Positions 9,061 to 18,059 of a stretch of DNA of 64,000 nucleotides are shown piece by piece. The stretch lies in contig NZ_CP045354.1 of NCBI RefSeq assembly GCF_009363435.1, positions 6,331,016 to 6,395,015 of the forward strand, read 5' to 3'. The translations under genes were made by a program, and so were the position numbers. This stretch comes from Labrenzia sp. THAF82 (GTDB lineage: Bacteria; Pseudomonadota; Alphaproteobacteria; Rhizobiales; Stappiaceae). The notes beneath the pieces are model-generated. The model saw nothing but the letters and a program-made list of their open reading frames with translations. It did not search any database and was not told the DNA's origin. Position 1 is the first letter of the stretch, and every line of letters begins with the position of its first letter.

Positions 9061-10940
9061 CACTTGATCGCCTTCGTCTTGGCTGCCAGCTCTTCATCGT
9101 ACCACCAGATCGTTGGAAATCCGGTGCTGAACTCAGGCATCTTTTCCGGATGTGCAAAGCGGTTCCAGCGCGCGGTTCGCGTTTCATCGGAATAGAATTG
9201 CGGCACCACATAGTGGTTCCACAAGAGCACGCGATCCAGCGCGTGCGTAGCAGCCACCAGTGTCTCACGGTCTTCTGCAAAGATAACCTTGTCGATCAGC
9301 TTGTCGATTGCTGGGTTCTTGATGCCCGCATAATTGGCCGAACTCGGATTGTCGGCAGATGTGGTTCCCCAGTATTCTCGTTGCTCGTTTCCGGGCGAGA
9401 GCGACTGACCGATCGCCAAAACGACAGTATCAAAATCGCGCGAACGTACACGGTTGATGAACTGGGACGTATCCACGAGCCGCAAAATCGGATTGATGCC
9501 GATGCTCTCAAGGTTCTTGGCATAAGGCAGCAGCGTCCGCTCGCTGGCCTTGTCCCGATAGAGGAACTCGATGCTGAGCTGCTCACCGGTGTCGGGGTCG
9601 ACCATTTTGCGGTCTTTCAGTTCATAGCCCGCTTTGCGCAGAAGTTTTACAGCCTCGCGCAGGTTCGCCCGGACGTTTTGCGGGTTTCCGCCAACAGGGT
9701 TGGTGTATTCCTGAGTGAATACTTCCGGCGGAACTTCGCCCCTCACCTCTTCCAGGATCTCCAACTCCTTGCCTTCGGGAAGCCCCGATGAAGCAAGCTC
9801 CGTACCTGCAAAATAGGAATTGACGCGTTTCAGGAGGTTTGCCGAGACGATCTCGTTTGTGGTTTCGAAGTCATAGGCAAAGTTGAGTGCTCGACGCACG
9901 TCCGGGTCCTGGAATTTTTCCCGGCGCTGGTTCAGGAAAAAGCCCTGCATGACGCCGGAAGACCTGTCGGGAAAGATTTCCCTGACAACACGACCATCTT
10001 CGATCGCAGGAAAATTGTAGCGCTTTGCCCATTGGCTTGAGCTGCGCTCAAGATGATAGTCGTATTGATCGCCCTTGAAGGCTTCGAACTGAACTGCATC
10101 ATCGAGAAAAGAGATGTAGCGGATTTCGTCGAAATTGTAGGTGCCGACCCGAATGGGCAGATCCTTGCCCCAATAATCGTCGACCCGTTCGTAGTTCACC
10201 TGCCGGTTGGCCGTGAAATCCTTGATCCGGTAGGGGCCAGAGCCCAGCGGCGGTTCAAGCGTTGCTCTGGAGATGTCGCGCGGCTCGCCTTTGCTGTCTG
10301 TGCCCTCCCACCAGTGCTTTGGCAAAATGGTGAGCTGGCCCATGATTTTCGGCAGTTCACGATTGCCAGATGAATCGAAAGTGAAGCGGATGACCCGGTC
10401 ATCTACGATTTCCGTGTTCGTGACATTCTGGAAATAAAACTTGCGCTGTGGATCGAGCTCAATTGCCTTTTCAAAAGACCAGACGACGTCTTCCGGTGTC
10501 ACGGGCATGCCATCGTGCCATTTGGCATCGGGATTGAGACGGTATTCGACCCAGGAATAGTCCTTAGGATAACGGACCGCGTCTGCCAGAACACCATACT
10601 GTGCACTGATGTCCTCTTCGTCGAGAGACGGCTCCATCAGGCTTTCGTAAATGATCAGGACGCCAGGGCCAATATTGCCCTTTTGAGCCAGGATGTTGAA
10701 GGTATCGAACCCACCGCGGCTGGCCAGGCGAACTGTCCCTGCAATCGGCGCGTCTGGATTTACATAGTCGAAATGAGGGGCATCCGGGCCATATTTCGGC
10801 GTACCGTTCAAAGCAGCAGCATGTTGCCATTCGGGTTCTTCTGCCTGTGCCGGACCAGTACCTAATGCCGTAGCAGACAAGGCTCCCGCCAGCACCATTC
10901 CTGCTGCGGTCTGCCTGATAGAACACCAATTGAACACCAT
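9060..10940 (-). CDS. Extracellular peptide-binding protein (YejA-like), first copy
   Basis: Periplasmic family 5 binding protein heading the importer operon. I chose ATG 10940 because MVFNWCSIRQTAAGMVLAGA gives a normal signal peptide ending in PAQA; a GTG 24 codons upstream would only add a charged stretch. Landmarks are YVNPDAPIAGTVRLASRG, GSGPYRIKDF and FFLNQRREKFQDPDVRRAL. Relatives bind oligopeptides or microcin C. Stop TGA 9060-9062 overlaps the next gene. The promoter should lie between 10941 and the diguanylate cyclase stop at 11053. Confidence 0.9.
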   Translation of the reverse strand: MVFNWCSIRQTAAGMVLAGALSATALGTGPAQAEEPEWQHAAALNGTPKYGPDAPHFDYVNPDAPIAGTVRLASRGGFDTFNILAQKGNIGPGVLIIYESLMEPSLDEEDISAQYGVLADAVRYPKDYSWVEYRLNPDAKWHDGMPVTPEDVVWSFEKAIELDPQRKFYFQNVTNTEIVDDRVIRFTFDSSGNRELPKIMGQLTILPKHWWEGTDSKGEPRDISRATLEPPLGSGPYRIKDFTANRQVNYERVDDYWGKDLPIRVGTYNFDEIRYISFLDDAVQFEAFKGDQYDYHLERSSSQWAKRYNFPAIEDGRVVREIFPDRSSGVMQGFFLNQRREKFQDPDVRRALNFAYDFETTNEIVSANLLKRVNSYFAGTELASSGLPEGKELEILEEVRGEVPPEVFTQEYTNPVGGNPQNVRANLREAVKLLRKAGYELKDRKMVDPDTGEQLSIEFLYRDKASERTLLPYAKNLESIGINPILRLVDTSQFINRVRSRDFDTVVLAIGQSLSPGNEQREYWGTTSADNPSSANYAGIKNPAIDKLIDKVIFAEDRETLVAATHALDRVLLWNHYVVPQFYSDETRTARWNRFAHPEKMPEFSTGFPTIWWYDEELAAKTKAIK

Positions 10941-11052
10941 GGGCTTTTCCGTCCCTTTCCTGTTTCCCAGGTCCAAATCACCGGACCTTATGTAAACAGT
11001 GTAGGGACGCACTGACCAAACGTCACCAGCTGGTTGGCAAGATGACAGAAAT

Positions 11053-12489
11053 TTAACCGGCCTGGATCACTCCCTTCTTAGGAGCGTCTTGTGAATTTTG
11101 CTTAGTTTTGGCCTTCTGAGCGTACATTCGACCGTCAGCAACTCTTAGTAGGTCTTCGACAGTTGCTGCATCCCCTGGATAGCTTGCCGTTCCAATGCTT
11201 GCCTTAACGTCAATCCGTGCTCCCGAATACTCAAAAGCGCGCGACACGTGGTCAGACAGTCTGGTGAGAAAGGACTTACGTTCCTGCCTGCGCATGTTCC
11301 CAGGGGTCAGGACTATGAACTCATCGCCGCCGACGCGTGCGACCGTATCAGTCCTGCGAACCTGGTTCTGCAGCCGTTGACCCACCTCCACAAGCAGCCG
11401 GTCACCAACCGAATGCCCGTAACTGTCATTGATCGGCTTGAAGGCATCCAGATCGACATAAAAAATCTCGAAACCGGAACCGCTGCGCTCGCACATGGCG
11501 GCGAGCTGCATCATCCGGTCTTCAAGGAGCCGCCTGTTGGCCAACCCGGTCAAGGGGTCATGCAATGCCATTGACCGGACCTTGTAGACCTCACTGATCA
11601 GAAGAAACGCCATTGCTGCAAAGACCAGAGACAGGAAACTTCCGACCAGTTGGGTGATCCAGACCTTGTTGCCCATATTGGACCAACCGGCCTCCGGATA
11701 GGCGATCAGCTCCCAATCCAGTCCCCCCGGCAGATGAAGTGGCAGAGATACAAAATCGAGGTTCTCAATCGCCGCAGAACCAAATATCACCGCAGACTGG
11801 CTGTTTACGGCGTTCTTGTTGAGAAGCGCCATTCGAAGTCCATCGACGCTTTCCCTGATCCCGGCTGACGCCATCAAACCTGCTTCGTCCAGGACAAGCG
11901 TCACGACACCCCAGTAGGGCCGGTCCTTTGTGGCCTGGCCCGGGAAAGACGCCGGAAAAACGGGAATACGGATCACAAGAGCCCGCCCGCCCTGAACGAG
12001 CTCAAGCGGCCCGGCAATGACAACCTCCCGGGTGAGCATGGCTTTGCGTATCGCAGGCCACTGGGCGGTGTTCATTCGGTAGTTGAGACCAATGGCGGCC
12101 TGGTTCGGTTCAAATGGATAGACGGCTCGCAGAATGTTGTTGGGTGCAAGACCGATGGAACGTATCGACGGGTTTTCCTCGATCAGGTCAATCGCAATTT
12201 CACGATAGTCTGCCATGTCGAATGGTGCATCGGTGTCCTGGGAGACCACCGATCTCAATCCAAAGCCGTAGGCGACCGTGCGGCTCAATTCACCTTCAAG
12301 CCGAGCGTGCACTTCAGACAAGTTGGCGATCACTTCGCGCTTGTGTTGGGAAACGAGTTCGTTGCGTACGAGCTGGCCCACATGCGCTGTCACGGCAATT
12401 CCGACGAGGAAACACGCGACAGCAACGATGGAGGCGGCAACCGCTCCATTTGTTTTGCCCAGCAGATCTCTCGTTAGACTTATGCCCAT
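11053..12489 (-). CDS. Membrane diguanylate cyclase (CHASE-GGDEF)
   Basis: Makes c-di-GMP from two GTP. TM1 (AASIVAVACFLVGIAVTAHV) is followed by a periplasmic CHASE-type sensor (SIRSIGLAPNNILRAVYPFE), a second TM (LVGSFLSLVFAAMAFLLI) and a GGDEF domain near residue 386 with an intact RVGGDEF. RRTD five residues before GGDEF is an allosteric I-site, so product inhibition is likely. The start is uncertain: ATG 12489, 12522 and 12567 are all in frame, but 12567 lies inside the upstream cycM terminator. I chose 12489. CHASE ligands are not predictable from sequence. Confidence 0.88.
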   Translation of the reverse strand: MGISLTRDLLGKTNGAVAASIVAVACFLVGIAVTAHVGQLVRNELVSQHKREVIANLSEVHARLEGELSRTVAYGFGLRSVVSQDTDAPFDMADYREIAIDLIEENPSIRSIGLAPNNILRAVYPFEPNQAAIGLNYRMNTAQWPAIRKAMLTREVVIAGPLELVQGGRALVIRIPVFPASFPGQATKDRPYWGVVTLVLDEAGLMASAGIRESVDGLRMALLNKNAVNSQSAVIFGSAAIENLDFVSLPLHLPGGLDWELIAYPEAGWSNMGNKVWITQLVGSFLSLVFAAMAFLLISEVYKVRSMALHDPLTGLANRRLLEDRMMQLAAMCERSGSGFEIFYVDLDAFKPINDSYGHSVGDRLLVEVGQRLQNQVRRTDTVARVGGDEFIVLTPGNMRRQERKSFLTRLSDHVSRAFEYSGARIDVKASIGTASYPGDAATVEDLLRVADGRMYAQKAKTKQNSQDAPKKGVIQAG

Positions 12490-12564
12490 GCGGCCCACAC
12501 CCGACCTTCGCCCGCGTAGCATATAACGTAACGTCAGATTTGTTAATTTTTCGCCCAGTTCCAA

Positions 12565-12591
12565 CAAAAAAGCCGGGCTCCAGGCCCGGCT
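12565..12591 (-). terminator. Rho-independent terminator of cycM
   Basis: Perfect stem AGCCGGGC / GCCCGGCT (12571-12578 with 12584-12591), 5-base loop, followed on the minus strand by TTTTTTG. It lies just after cycM and rules out the most upstream possible start of the diguanylate cyclase. Confidence 0.85.
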
Positions 12592-12633
12592 CTTCCAGAA
12601 TTTTCAACAGATAGCAGTGCGACGACGGGTGTT

Positions 12634-13185
12634 TTACTCTGTCGGCAGTGGCTTTGGCGAAGCAGAGAGCTCACGCATGTAAGCAATCATGTTGGCCCGC
12701 TCTTCCGGCTTGCGAAGGCCGGCAAAACCCATTGACGTACCAGGGATGTATTTCTTCGGGGAAGCCAGGAAGGACTCAAGGCCTTCATATGTCCACTCGG
12801 CGTTGGCCGCACCGTATTCGTTCATGGCGGCAGAGTATCCGAAACCGTCGACGCCTCCAGGCTTGCGACCGACCACATCCCAAAGTGCCGGACCGACCTT
12901 GTTGGCTCCGCCGTCATCAAACGTGTGGCAAGCGGCGCATTTCTTGGCGACTTTCTCACCTTCGGAGGCCGAGGCTGCGAGTAGCAGCTCTGAAATCGGC
13001 ACAACGTCCGGCTCAGGCTGAACTTCAGAAGTGGAATCTTCCGCGGATGCCACGACAATCTCATAGCCCGGTTTGCCGGGGATTGTCGGGTGGAAGATGA
13101 TGTCGGAGACAATACCAACACCCATTGTCAAAATCAGGACCATCAGGATCGCACCGGCGATCTTGTTCAGCGTGAAGGAATCCAT
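12634..13185 (-). CDS. cycM: Membrane-anchored c-type cytochrome CycM
   Basis: Electron carrier of the cytochrome c552/CycM family, which in rhizobia and relatives links the bc1 complex to terminal oxidase. An uncleaved N-terminal helix (KIAGAILMVLILTMGVGIVS) anchors it, followed by a Pro/Glu-rich linker and one cytochrome c domain with haem motif CAACH and distal Met in TSMGFAGL. ATG 13185 has GGAG nine bases upstream; in-frame upstream starts at 13206 and 13230 lack a better site. Ends with its own terminator, so probably monocistronic. Divergent from kdsB. Confidence 0.93.
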   Translation of the reverse strand: MDSFTLNKIAGAILMVLILTMGVGIVSDIIFHPTIPGKPGYEIVVASAEDSTSEVQPEPDVVPISELLLAASASEGEKVAKKCAACHTFDDGGANKVGPALWDVVGRKPGGVDGFGYSAAMNEYGAANAEWTYEGLESFLASPKKYIPGTSMGFAGLRKPEERANMIAYMRELSASPKPLPTE

Positions 13186-13369
13186 TCTCTTCGGCTCCAA
13201 GCTCATACGCGTCCGAGCCCGCAGTGTCACTGCGAGCCCTATCAGCTTTTCGAATTTTGCCGGAACCTACAAATTTTTTGACCTTGCTGTCCATAGCTTT
13301 AAAAGGGCATCTGATACGACAAACGGACGCGGCACGGTTTTTTTGTGCCTTTTCTGCCCGTCCGACCGA

Positions 13370-14116
13370 ATGGAGACCCGATTGACTGCCGCTCTTGTGA
13401 TCATACCCGCCCGTCTTGCGGCAACACGCCTTCCGCGCAAACCGCTTGCCGACATTTGCGGAAAACCAATGATTGTGCGTGTTCTCGAGCAAGCCCAGAA
13501 TGCGGATATCGGCCCAGTCGCCGTCGCTTGTGACGACAAAGACATTTTCGATGCCATCCAGGACCATGGGGGGCAGGCAGTGATGACACGTGTCGATCAT
13601 GCGTCCGGCTCGGACCGCATTCATGAAGCTGTCGGACTGGTTGATCCGGACGAAAAATTTGAAGTGGTGCTCAATGTTCAAGGCGATGTGCCCCTGATTG
13701 CACCCGAAGCGATTCGGGCAGCCTTTGCTCCGCTGACCGTTCCTGACGTCCAGATCGGAACCATCATGACGGAGTTCACGAACCCGGACTTCAGAGACGA
13801 CCCGAACTTCGTCAAGGCTGTCACGACCCCAAACGGTGAAGGGCATCACCGGGCGCTTTACTTCACCCGAGCACTTGCTCCAAGCGGCGAAGGTCCGCAC
13901 TATCACCACATCGGAATTTATGCCTATCGGCGGTCCGCCCTGGCAAAGTTTGTCGCCCTTTCGCCGTCCCCGCTGGAGCTTCGCGAAAAGCTGGAGCAGT
14001 TGCGTGCACTAGAGGCAGGCATGCGGATCGATGTGTCCGTCATTGACAGCGCACCCATGGACGTGAACACCCCGGAAGATCTTGAGCGCGCACGCGCGGC
14101 CTACCGAACATCCTAG
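13370..14116 (+). CDS. kdsB: 3-deoxy-manno-octulosonate cytidylyltransferase (CMP-KDO synthetase)
   Basis: Activates KDO with CTP to give CMP-KDO for the lipopolysaccharide inner core; cytoplasmic. Family signatures are VIIPARLAATRLPRKPLADI, QGDVPLI and the C-terminal PLELREKLEQLRALE. ATG 13370 is conventional, but GGAG at 13372-13375 sits seven bases before an in-frame TTG at 13382, giving MTAALVIIPAR, so TTG may be the true start. First gene of a probable kdsB-pheA-adenosine kinase operon (20 bp to pheA). About 248 residues, normal for the family. Confidence 0.95.
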   Translation: METRLTAALVIIPARLAATRLPRKPLADICGKPMIVRVLEQAQNADIGPVAVACDDKDIFDAIQDHGGQAVMTRVDHASGSDRIHEAVGLVDPDEKFEVVLNVQGDVPLIAPEAIRAAFAPLTVPDVQIGTIMTEFTNPDFRDDPNFVKAVTTPNGEGHHRALYFTRALAPSGEGPHYHHIGIYAYRRSALAKFVALSPSPLELREKLEQLRALEAGMRIDVSVIDSAPMDVNTPEDLERARAAYRTS

Positions 14117-14136
14117 AAAGTCAGGCTTTTTTACCC

Positions 14137-15027
14137 ATGTCAGATAGAAAAAGAATTGTGTTTCAGGGAGAAACCGGCGCCAACTCCCACATGGCCTGCC
14201 GGAGCGTTTATCCCGATTACGAGGCTATCCCTTGCGCGACCTTCGAGGACTGCTTTTCCGCAATGGCGGATGGTTCGGCGGACCTTGCCATGATCCCGAT
14301 CGAAAACTCTGTCGCTGGCCGTGTCGCAGACATCCATCACCTTCTGCCGAAATCCGATCTGAATATCATTGGCGAGTATTTCATGCCGATCAGGTTTCAA
14401 CTGATGGCGCCCAAGGGTGCCCGTGTGGAAGATCTGAAGAAGGTTCAAAGCCACATTCATGCGCTTGGACAGTGCCGCAATGTCATCCGGGAACTCGGTC
14501 TGACCGCCGTAGTTGGTGGTGATACGGCCGGTTCGGCGCGGCAGATTTCTGAGTTGAATGACCCAAGCGTCGGCGCACTCGCGCCAGAAATGGCTGCCGA
14601 GATCTACAATCTCGACATCTTGCGCGAGAACGTTGAAGACGCTGCGCATAACACGACACGGTTTGTTATCCTCTCCCGTGACAAGATGGAGGCCGCGCAT
14701 AACGGCCAACCGGTTATCACCACGTTCATCTTCCGTGTTCGAAACGTACCGGCTGCGCTTTATAAGGCGCTCGGAGGGTTTGCGACCAACGGGGTCAACA
14801 TGACAAAGCTGGAATCCTATCAGCTCGAAGGCCAATTCTTTGCATCCATGTTCTACGCAGATGTGGAAGGGCACCCTGAAGACCCGGCGGTGGCCCTCGC
14901 CCTTGAGGAGCTGGCCTTCTTCTGCGCGGAGCTGAACATGCTCGGGGTCTACCGCGCCAGCCCGTTCCGGGAAAAGATCAAAGAACCTGAGGCCAACCGC
15001 GCCCTCAGACCCAATCCAAATTCCTAA
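14137..15027 (+). CDS. pheA: Prephenate dehydratase
   Basis: Converts prephenate to phenylpyruvate in phenylalanine synthesis. This is the stand-alone dehydratase without a chorismate mutase domain, 296 residues. The catalytic domain shows IVFQGETGANSH, IPIENSVAGRV and HNTTRF (the TRF catalytic motif). The ACT domain from about residue 190 has GALYKAL-type sequence (AALYKALGGFATNGVNMTKL) and the ESYQ motif that binds phenylalanine, so feedback inhibition is expected. Begins 20 bp after kdsB and is followed after 29 bp by the adenosine kinase gene. Confidence 0.95.
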   Translation: MSDRKRIVFQGETGANSHMACRSVYPDYEAIPCATFEDCFSAMADGSADLAMIPIENSVAGRVADIHHLLPKSDLNIIGEYFMPIRFQLMAPKGARVEDLKKVQSHIHALGQCRNVIRELGLTAVVGGDTAGSARQISELNDPSVGALAPEMAAEIYNLDILRENVEDAAHNTTRFVILSRDKMEAAHNGQPVITTFIFRVRNVPAALYKALGGFATNGVNMTKLESYQLEGQFFASMFYADVEGHPEDPAVALALEELAFFCAELNMLGVYRASPFREKIKEPEANRALRPNPNS

Positions 15028-15056
15028 CGTCACCCCTGGCGCTATCAGAGGACAAT

Positions 15057-16058
15057 ATGACCGAAACCAGATTTGATGCCCTGTGCATCGGAAATGCCAT
15101 TTGCGATGTATTTGCACATGTTGAAGAAGATTTTCTTCTCCAGGAAAACCTGATCAAGGGGTCGATGCGTCTGATCGATACCGAAGAAGCAGTGCGTCTC
15201 TTCAACAAGATGGGGCAAACCGTCAGGGTTTCCGGTGGCAGCGCCGGCAATACGGCAGCCGGTATTGCGTCTCTTGGGGGACGTCCTGCCTATTTCGGCA
15301 AGGTGGCAGAAGACGAACTGGGCGACAGCTACTCTCACGACATGAACGGAACAGGCGTTTATTTCAACACACCGCGCCTGCGGGAGTGGAAGCCGACTGC
15401 GCGCTCGATGATCCTGATCACACCCGATGGTGAGCGCACCATGAACACCTATCTTGGCGCTTGCACCGAATTCAGCCCGGCCGATGTGGACGAAGAAGTC
15501 GTTGCCGCGGCTGCGGTCACTTACATGGAAGGCTATCTCTGGGATCCAGAAGAGGCCAAGAAAGCGTTCCTTAAAGCGGCTGAAGTTGCGCATCTGAACA
15601 ATCGCAAGGTCGCCTTGACGCTTTCCGATTCCTTTTGCGTTGACCGTTACCGTGACGAATTTCAATCGCTTCTGTCCGACGGTGTTGTCGATCTTCTGTT
15701 TGCGAACGAGCACGAACTCAAGGCGCTCTACCAAACCGGCGATCTGGACACGGCCATCAGTGCCGCCAAGGAAAACGGCGCACTAACAGCCCTGACGCTC
15801 GGCTCCGAAGGCGCAATGGCTTTCGACCGGGATGAAACCGTGAAAGTTGACGCGAAGGACGTTGCCAACGTTGTGGACCTGACAGGTGCCGGTGATCTCT
15901 TTGCGTCCGGTTTCCTGTTTGGCCTCGCACGCGACTACAAGATCGCCGATGCGACTGAGCTGGGCTGCCTATGCGCTGCGAGTGTCATCAGTCACGTTGG
16001 CGCACGCCCGGAACGCCCGTTGAAAAACCTTGCGGCACAAAGCGGTTTCGAAGTCTAG
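15057..16058 (+). CDS. Adenosine kinase (PfkB/ribokinase family)
   Basis: A 333-residue PfkB-family sugar/nucleoside kinase. SGGSAGNTAAGIASLGG near residue 60 and the ATP-site motif DLTGAGDLFASGFLFG (catalytic Asp in GAGD) define the fold. Overall resemblance is to alphaproteobacterial adenosine kinases, which phosphorylate adenosine to AMP, but substrate choice in PfkB proteins is not certain from sequence alone. GAGGA lies six bases before the ATG. Last gene of the operon, followed by a strong hairpin terminator. Confidence 0.88.
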   Translation: MTETRFDALCIGNAICDVFAHVEEDFLLQENLIKGSMRLIDTEEAVRLFNKMGQTVRVSGGSAGNTAAGIASLGGRPAYFGKVAEDELGDSYSHDMNGTGVYFNTPRLREWKPTARSMILITPDGERTMNTYLGACTEFSPADVDEEVVAAAAVTYMEGYLWDPEEAKKAFLKAAEVAHLNNRKVALTLSDSFCVDRYRDEFQSLLSDGVVDLLFANEHELKALYQTGDLDTAISAAKENGALTALTLGSEGAMAFDRDETVKVDAKDVANVVDLTGAGDLFASGFLFGLARDYKIADATELGCLCAASVISHVGARPERPLKNLAAQSGFEV

Positions 16059-16060
16059 AA

Positions 16061-16094
16061 AAAACAAAGGGGCGATCACTATCGCCCCTCTAAT
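16061..16094. terminator. Bidirectional terminator between adenosine kinase and gpmA
   Basis: Perfect 9-bp stem AGGGGCGAT / ATCGCCCCT (16068-16076 with 16081-16089) and tetraloop CACT. On the plus strand it is followed by CTAATTTT; on the minus strand by TTTGTTTTTTC. It serves two convergent units. Confidence 0.85.
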
Positions 16095-16129
16095 TTTGCT
16101 GTCTTGGCATTTTGCTGAAAAGCGAGGCG

Positions 16130-16750
16130 TCAGTCGGCAAGATCCTGCATGCTGACAACGCCGCCGTTTTCATCGAGCCGATAAATGATCGGCGTGCCGG
16201 TTCCAAGCTCGCGTTTCAGGATCTCTTCCGGACTGAGGTTTTCAAGCTCCATGATCAAGGACCTGAGCGAGTTTCCATGGGCAGCGACAATTGTCCGGTT
16301 GCCAGCCAACACACGCGGCAGAATTTCAGCCTTGTAGTATGGAAGCACCCGCTCTGCCGTCATCTTGAGGCTCTCGCCGCCAGGAGGCGGTACATCATAA
16401 GAGCGGCGCCAGATATGGACCTGGTCTTCACCAAATTGCTGACGGGCCTCATCTTTGTTCATGCCTGTCAGATCGCCATAGTCCCGTTCATTCAACGCCT
16501 GGTCTTTGAACGTTTCCAGACCGGTCTGTCCGAGCTCATCCAGAATAATATCGAGCGTTTTCTGCGCACGCGACAGAACCGAGGTGAAAGCGAGATCGAA
16601 TTCCAGCTTCAAATCCTTGAGCTGCTGTCCGGCCTTGTGAGCTTCGGCAACTCCCTGTTCGGTCAGGCCAGGGTCCTTCCAGCCGGTAAACAGGTTCTTC
16701 AAATTCCATTCGCTTTGTCCGTGACGGACAAGCACAAGAAGGCGATCCAT
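16130..16750 (-). CDS. gpmA: 2,3-bisphosphoglycerate-dependent phosphoglycerate mutase
   Basis: Interconverts 3- and 2-phosphoglycerate in glycolysis and gluconeogenesis. About 206 residues, the short alphaproteobacterial form. Catalytic motif LVRHGQSEWN, then NERDYGDLTGMNK and the distal His in AAHGNSLRSL. ATG 16750 is preceded by AAGGAGCACGGC, an excellent ribosome binding site; upstream in-frame codons are not needed. It follows dapB by 29 bp on the same strand and probably shares its transcript. Confidence 0.96.
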   Translation of the reverse strand: MDRLLVLVRHGQSEWNLKNLFTGWKDPGLTEQGVAEAHKAGQQLKDLKLEFDLAFTSVLSRAQKTLDIILDELGQTGLETFKDQALNERDYGDLTGMNKDEARQQFGEDQVHIWRRSYDVPPPGGESLKMTAERVLPYYKAEILPRVLAGNRTIVAAHGNSLRSLIMELENLSPEEILKRELGTGTPIIYRLDENGGVVSMQDLAD

Positions 16751-16779
16751 GCCGTGCTCCTTAAGCTTCGATCTCAATT

Positions 16780-17592
16780 TTAGTCGTCCAGGCCGAGAAC
16801 GTCGGCCATGGAATAAAATCCGGGCTTTTGATCAAAGCCCCATAGCGCTGCCTTCACGGCACCGCGCGCAAATAGCTGCCTGTCTTCAGCTCTGTGAGAC
16901 AGTTCGATCCTTTCACCTTCACCGGCGAAAATCACGGAGTGTTCGCCGATAACCGATCCCCCTCTCAGGGTGGCAAAGCCGATATTGCCCGTTTGCCTTG
17001 GGTCCATGATACCGTCTCGCGTGCGCACCGAATGGGTTCCCAAATCGAGCCCACGCCCTTCGGCAGCGGCCTGACCAAGCAGCAGGGCCGTCCCTGACGG
17101 CGCATCAACCTTGTGTTTATGGTGCATTTCCAGGACCTCAATATCGAAGTCGGAATCCAGCGCAGCGGCGGCCTTGCGCACCAAGCTGGCAAGCAAATTC
17201 ACGCCCAGGCTCATATTGCCGCTCTTGATTATGCGCGCATGTCGCGCTGCGGCACGAAGAGGTTCGTCCTGCCCCTCCGCCCAGCCGGTCGTGCCAATGA
17301 CGTGGACGATCCGGGCTTGAGCGGCCAGTTCGGCAAAATAGAGACTGGCTGGAGGTGCGGTAAAATCGAGAACGCCGTCCGCCTTGGCAAAAGCGGTCAG
17401 CGGATCGTCGGTGACGGGCACACCAAGTGTCTCGGTACCCGCAAGATCTCCGACGTCTTTTCCCAGACAATCAGCGCCTTCCCGCTCGACTGCCGCGACC
17501 ACCATTGCACCAGGTGCTTCGGTTATGGCGCGTGTCAAGGCCCGACCCATTCGGCCACCAGCTCCGACGACCACCAAACGCATCTGCGCCAT
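16780..17592 (-). CDS. dapB: 4-hydroxy-tetrahydrodipicolinate reductase
   Basis: NAD(P)H-dependent step of the lysine and meso-diaminopimelate pathway, supplying peptidoglycan precursors. The Rossmann motif is VVVGAGGRMGRALTRAI at the N-terminus; the active-site region contains EMHHKHKVDAPSGTAL, with the catalytic HH and Lys. ATG 17592 has GAGGGG eight bases upstream. 270 residues, as expected. First gene of the dapB-gpmA pair. Confidence 0.96.
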   Translation of the reverse strand: MAQMRLVVVGAGGRMGRALTRAITEAPGAMVVAAVEREGADCLGKDVGDLAGTETLGVPVTDDPLTAFAKADGVLDFTAPPASLYFAELAAQARIVHVIGTTGWAEGQDEPLRAAARHARIIKSGNMSLGVNLLASLVRKAAAALDSDFDIEVLEMHHKHKVDAPSGTALLLGQAAAEGRGLDLGTHSVRTRDGIMDPRQTGNIGFATLRGGSVIGEHSVIFAGEGERIELSHRAEDRQLFARGAVKAALWGFDQKPGFYSMADVLGLDD

Positions 17593-17897
17593 TACGAACC
17601 CCTCAATCAACTTTCGAAGGGGGTATAGCAGTTTCGCACAGGGAGGCAAACGCTTGATATGGCGCTTGACGGCAGTGCAGCTCCGTATAATTCCTTGTAA
17701 ATATTACTAGGATTAGAACTTGAACTTCACAGTCAAGACTAAGTTAATTCCCGTATTTTTGTTGACTAAAATCTTTCCTTCAATTCACGTAAGATAAACT
17801 TTGAGCGGTTACAGTGATGCTTCCGATTGCTTAATCTTACAATTGTGAAATCCAATCAAAGATTTCATGATGGTGTATTCGGATGGTCTGAGAACCA
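17593..17897. other. Non-coding AT-rich gap between dapB and the GGDEF-EAL unit
   Basis: About 300 bp with lower GC than its surroundings. It should hold the divergent promoters of dapB (-) and the GGDEF-EAL gene (+). A TTGACT at about 17760 and TAAGAT near 17790 are promoter-like, but their spacing is poor. I see no RNA gene or strong hairpin. Confidence 0.5.
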
Positions 17898-18059
17898 ATG
17901 AAGAATGATGTGACCAAATTGACGCCGGGGCTTCGAGGGCGCTCCAGATCTGGAAATGTCGCCTTTGGCCATGACAGCCTGATCCCACTCAACCAGGCAG
18001 GTCTTCTTGTTGCGCAAACTCTCGGTCACACTCCCAACGCCTGCGGAGAGCCGCATTGA
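17898..18059 (+). CDS. Possible small ORF overlapping the GGDEF-EAL start
   Basis: An ATG-started 53-codon frame whose TGA (18057-18059) overlaps the TTG start (18056-18058) of the next gene, as TTGA. The product is basic at its N-terminus (MKNDVTKLTPGLRGRSRSGN), has no TM segment and matches no family I know. The Shine-Dalgarno is weak. It could be a leader peptide that couples translation, or chance open sequence. Confidence 0.3.
   Translation: MKNDVTKLTPGLRGRSRSGNVAFGHDSLIPLNQAGLLVAQTLGHTPNACGEPH

Noticed and set aside
12490..12567. Longest start for the diguanylate cyclase (ATG 12567)
   Set aside because: It lies within the T-tract side of the cycM terminator, so it is unlikely to be on the cyclase mRNA.
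13061..13909. 282-codon minus-strand frame
   Set aside because: Runs antisense to kdsB and past the cycM start; no support.
14140..15117. 325-codon frame on the minus strand
   Set aside because: Antisense to pheA, which has complete family motifs; no ribosome binding site or recognisable domain.
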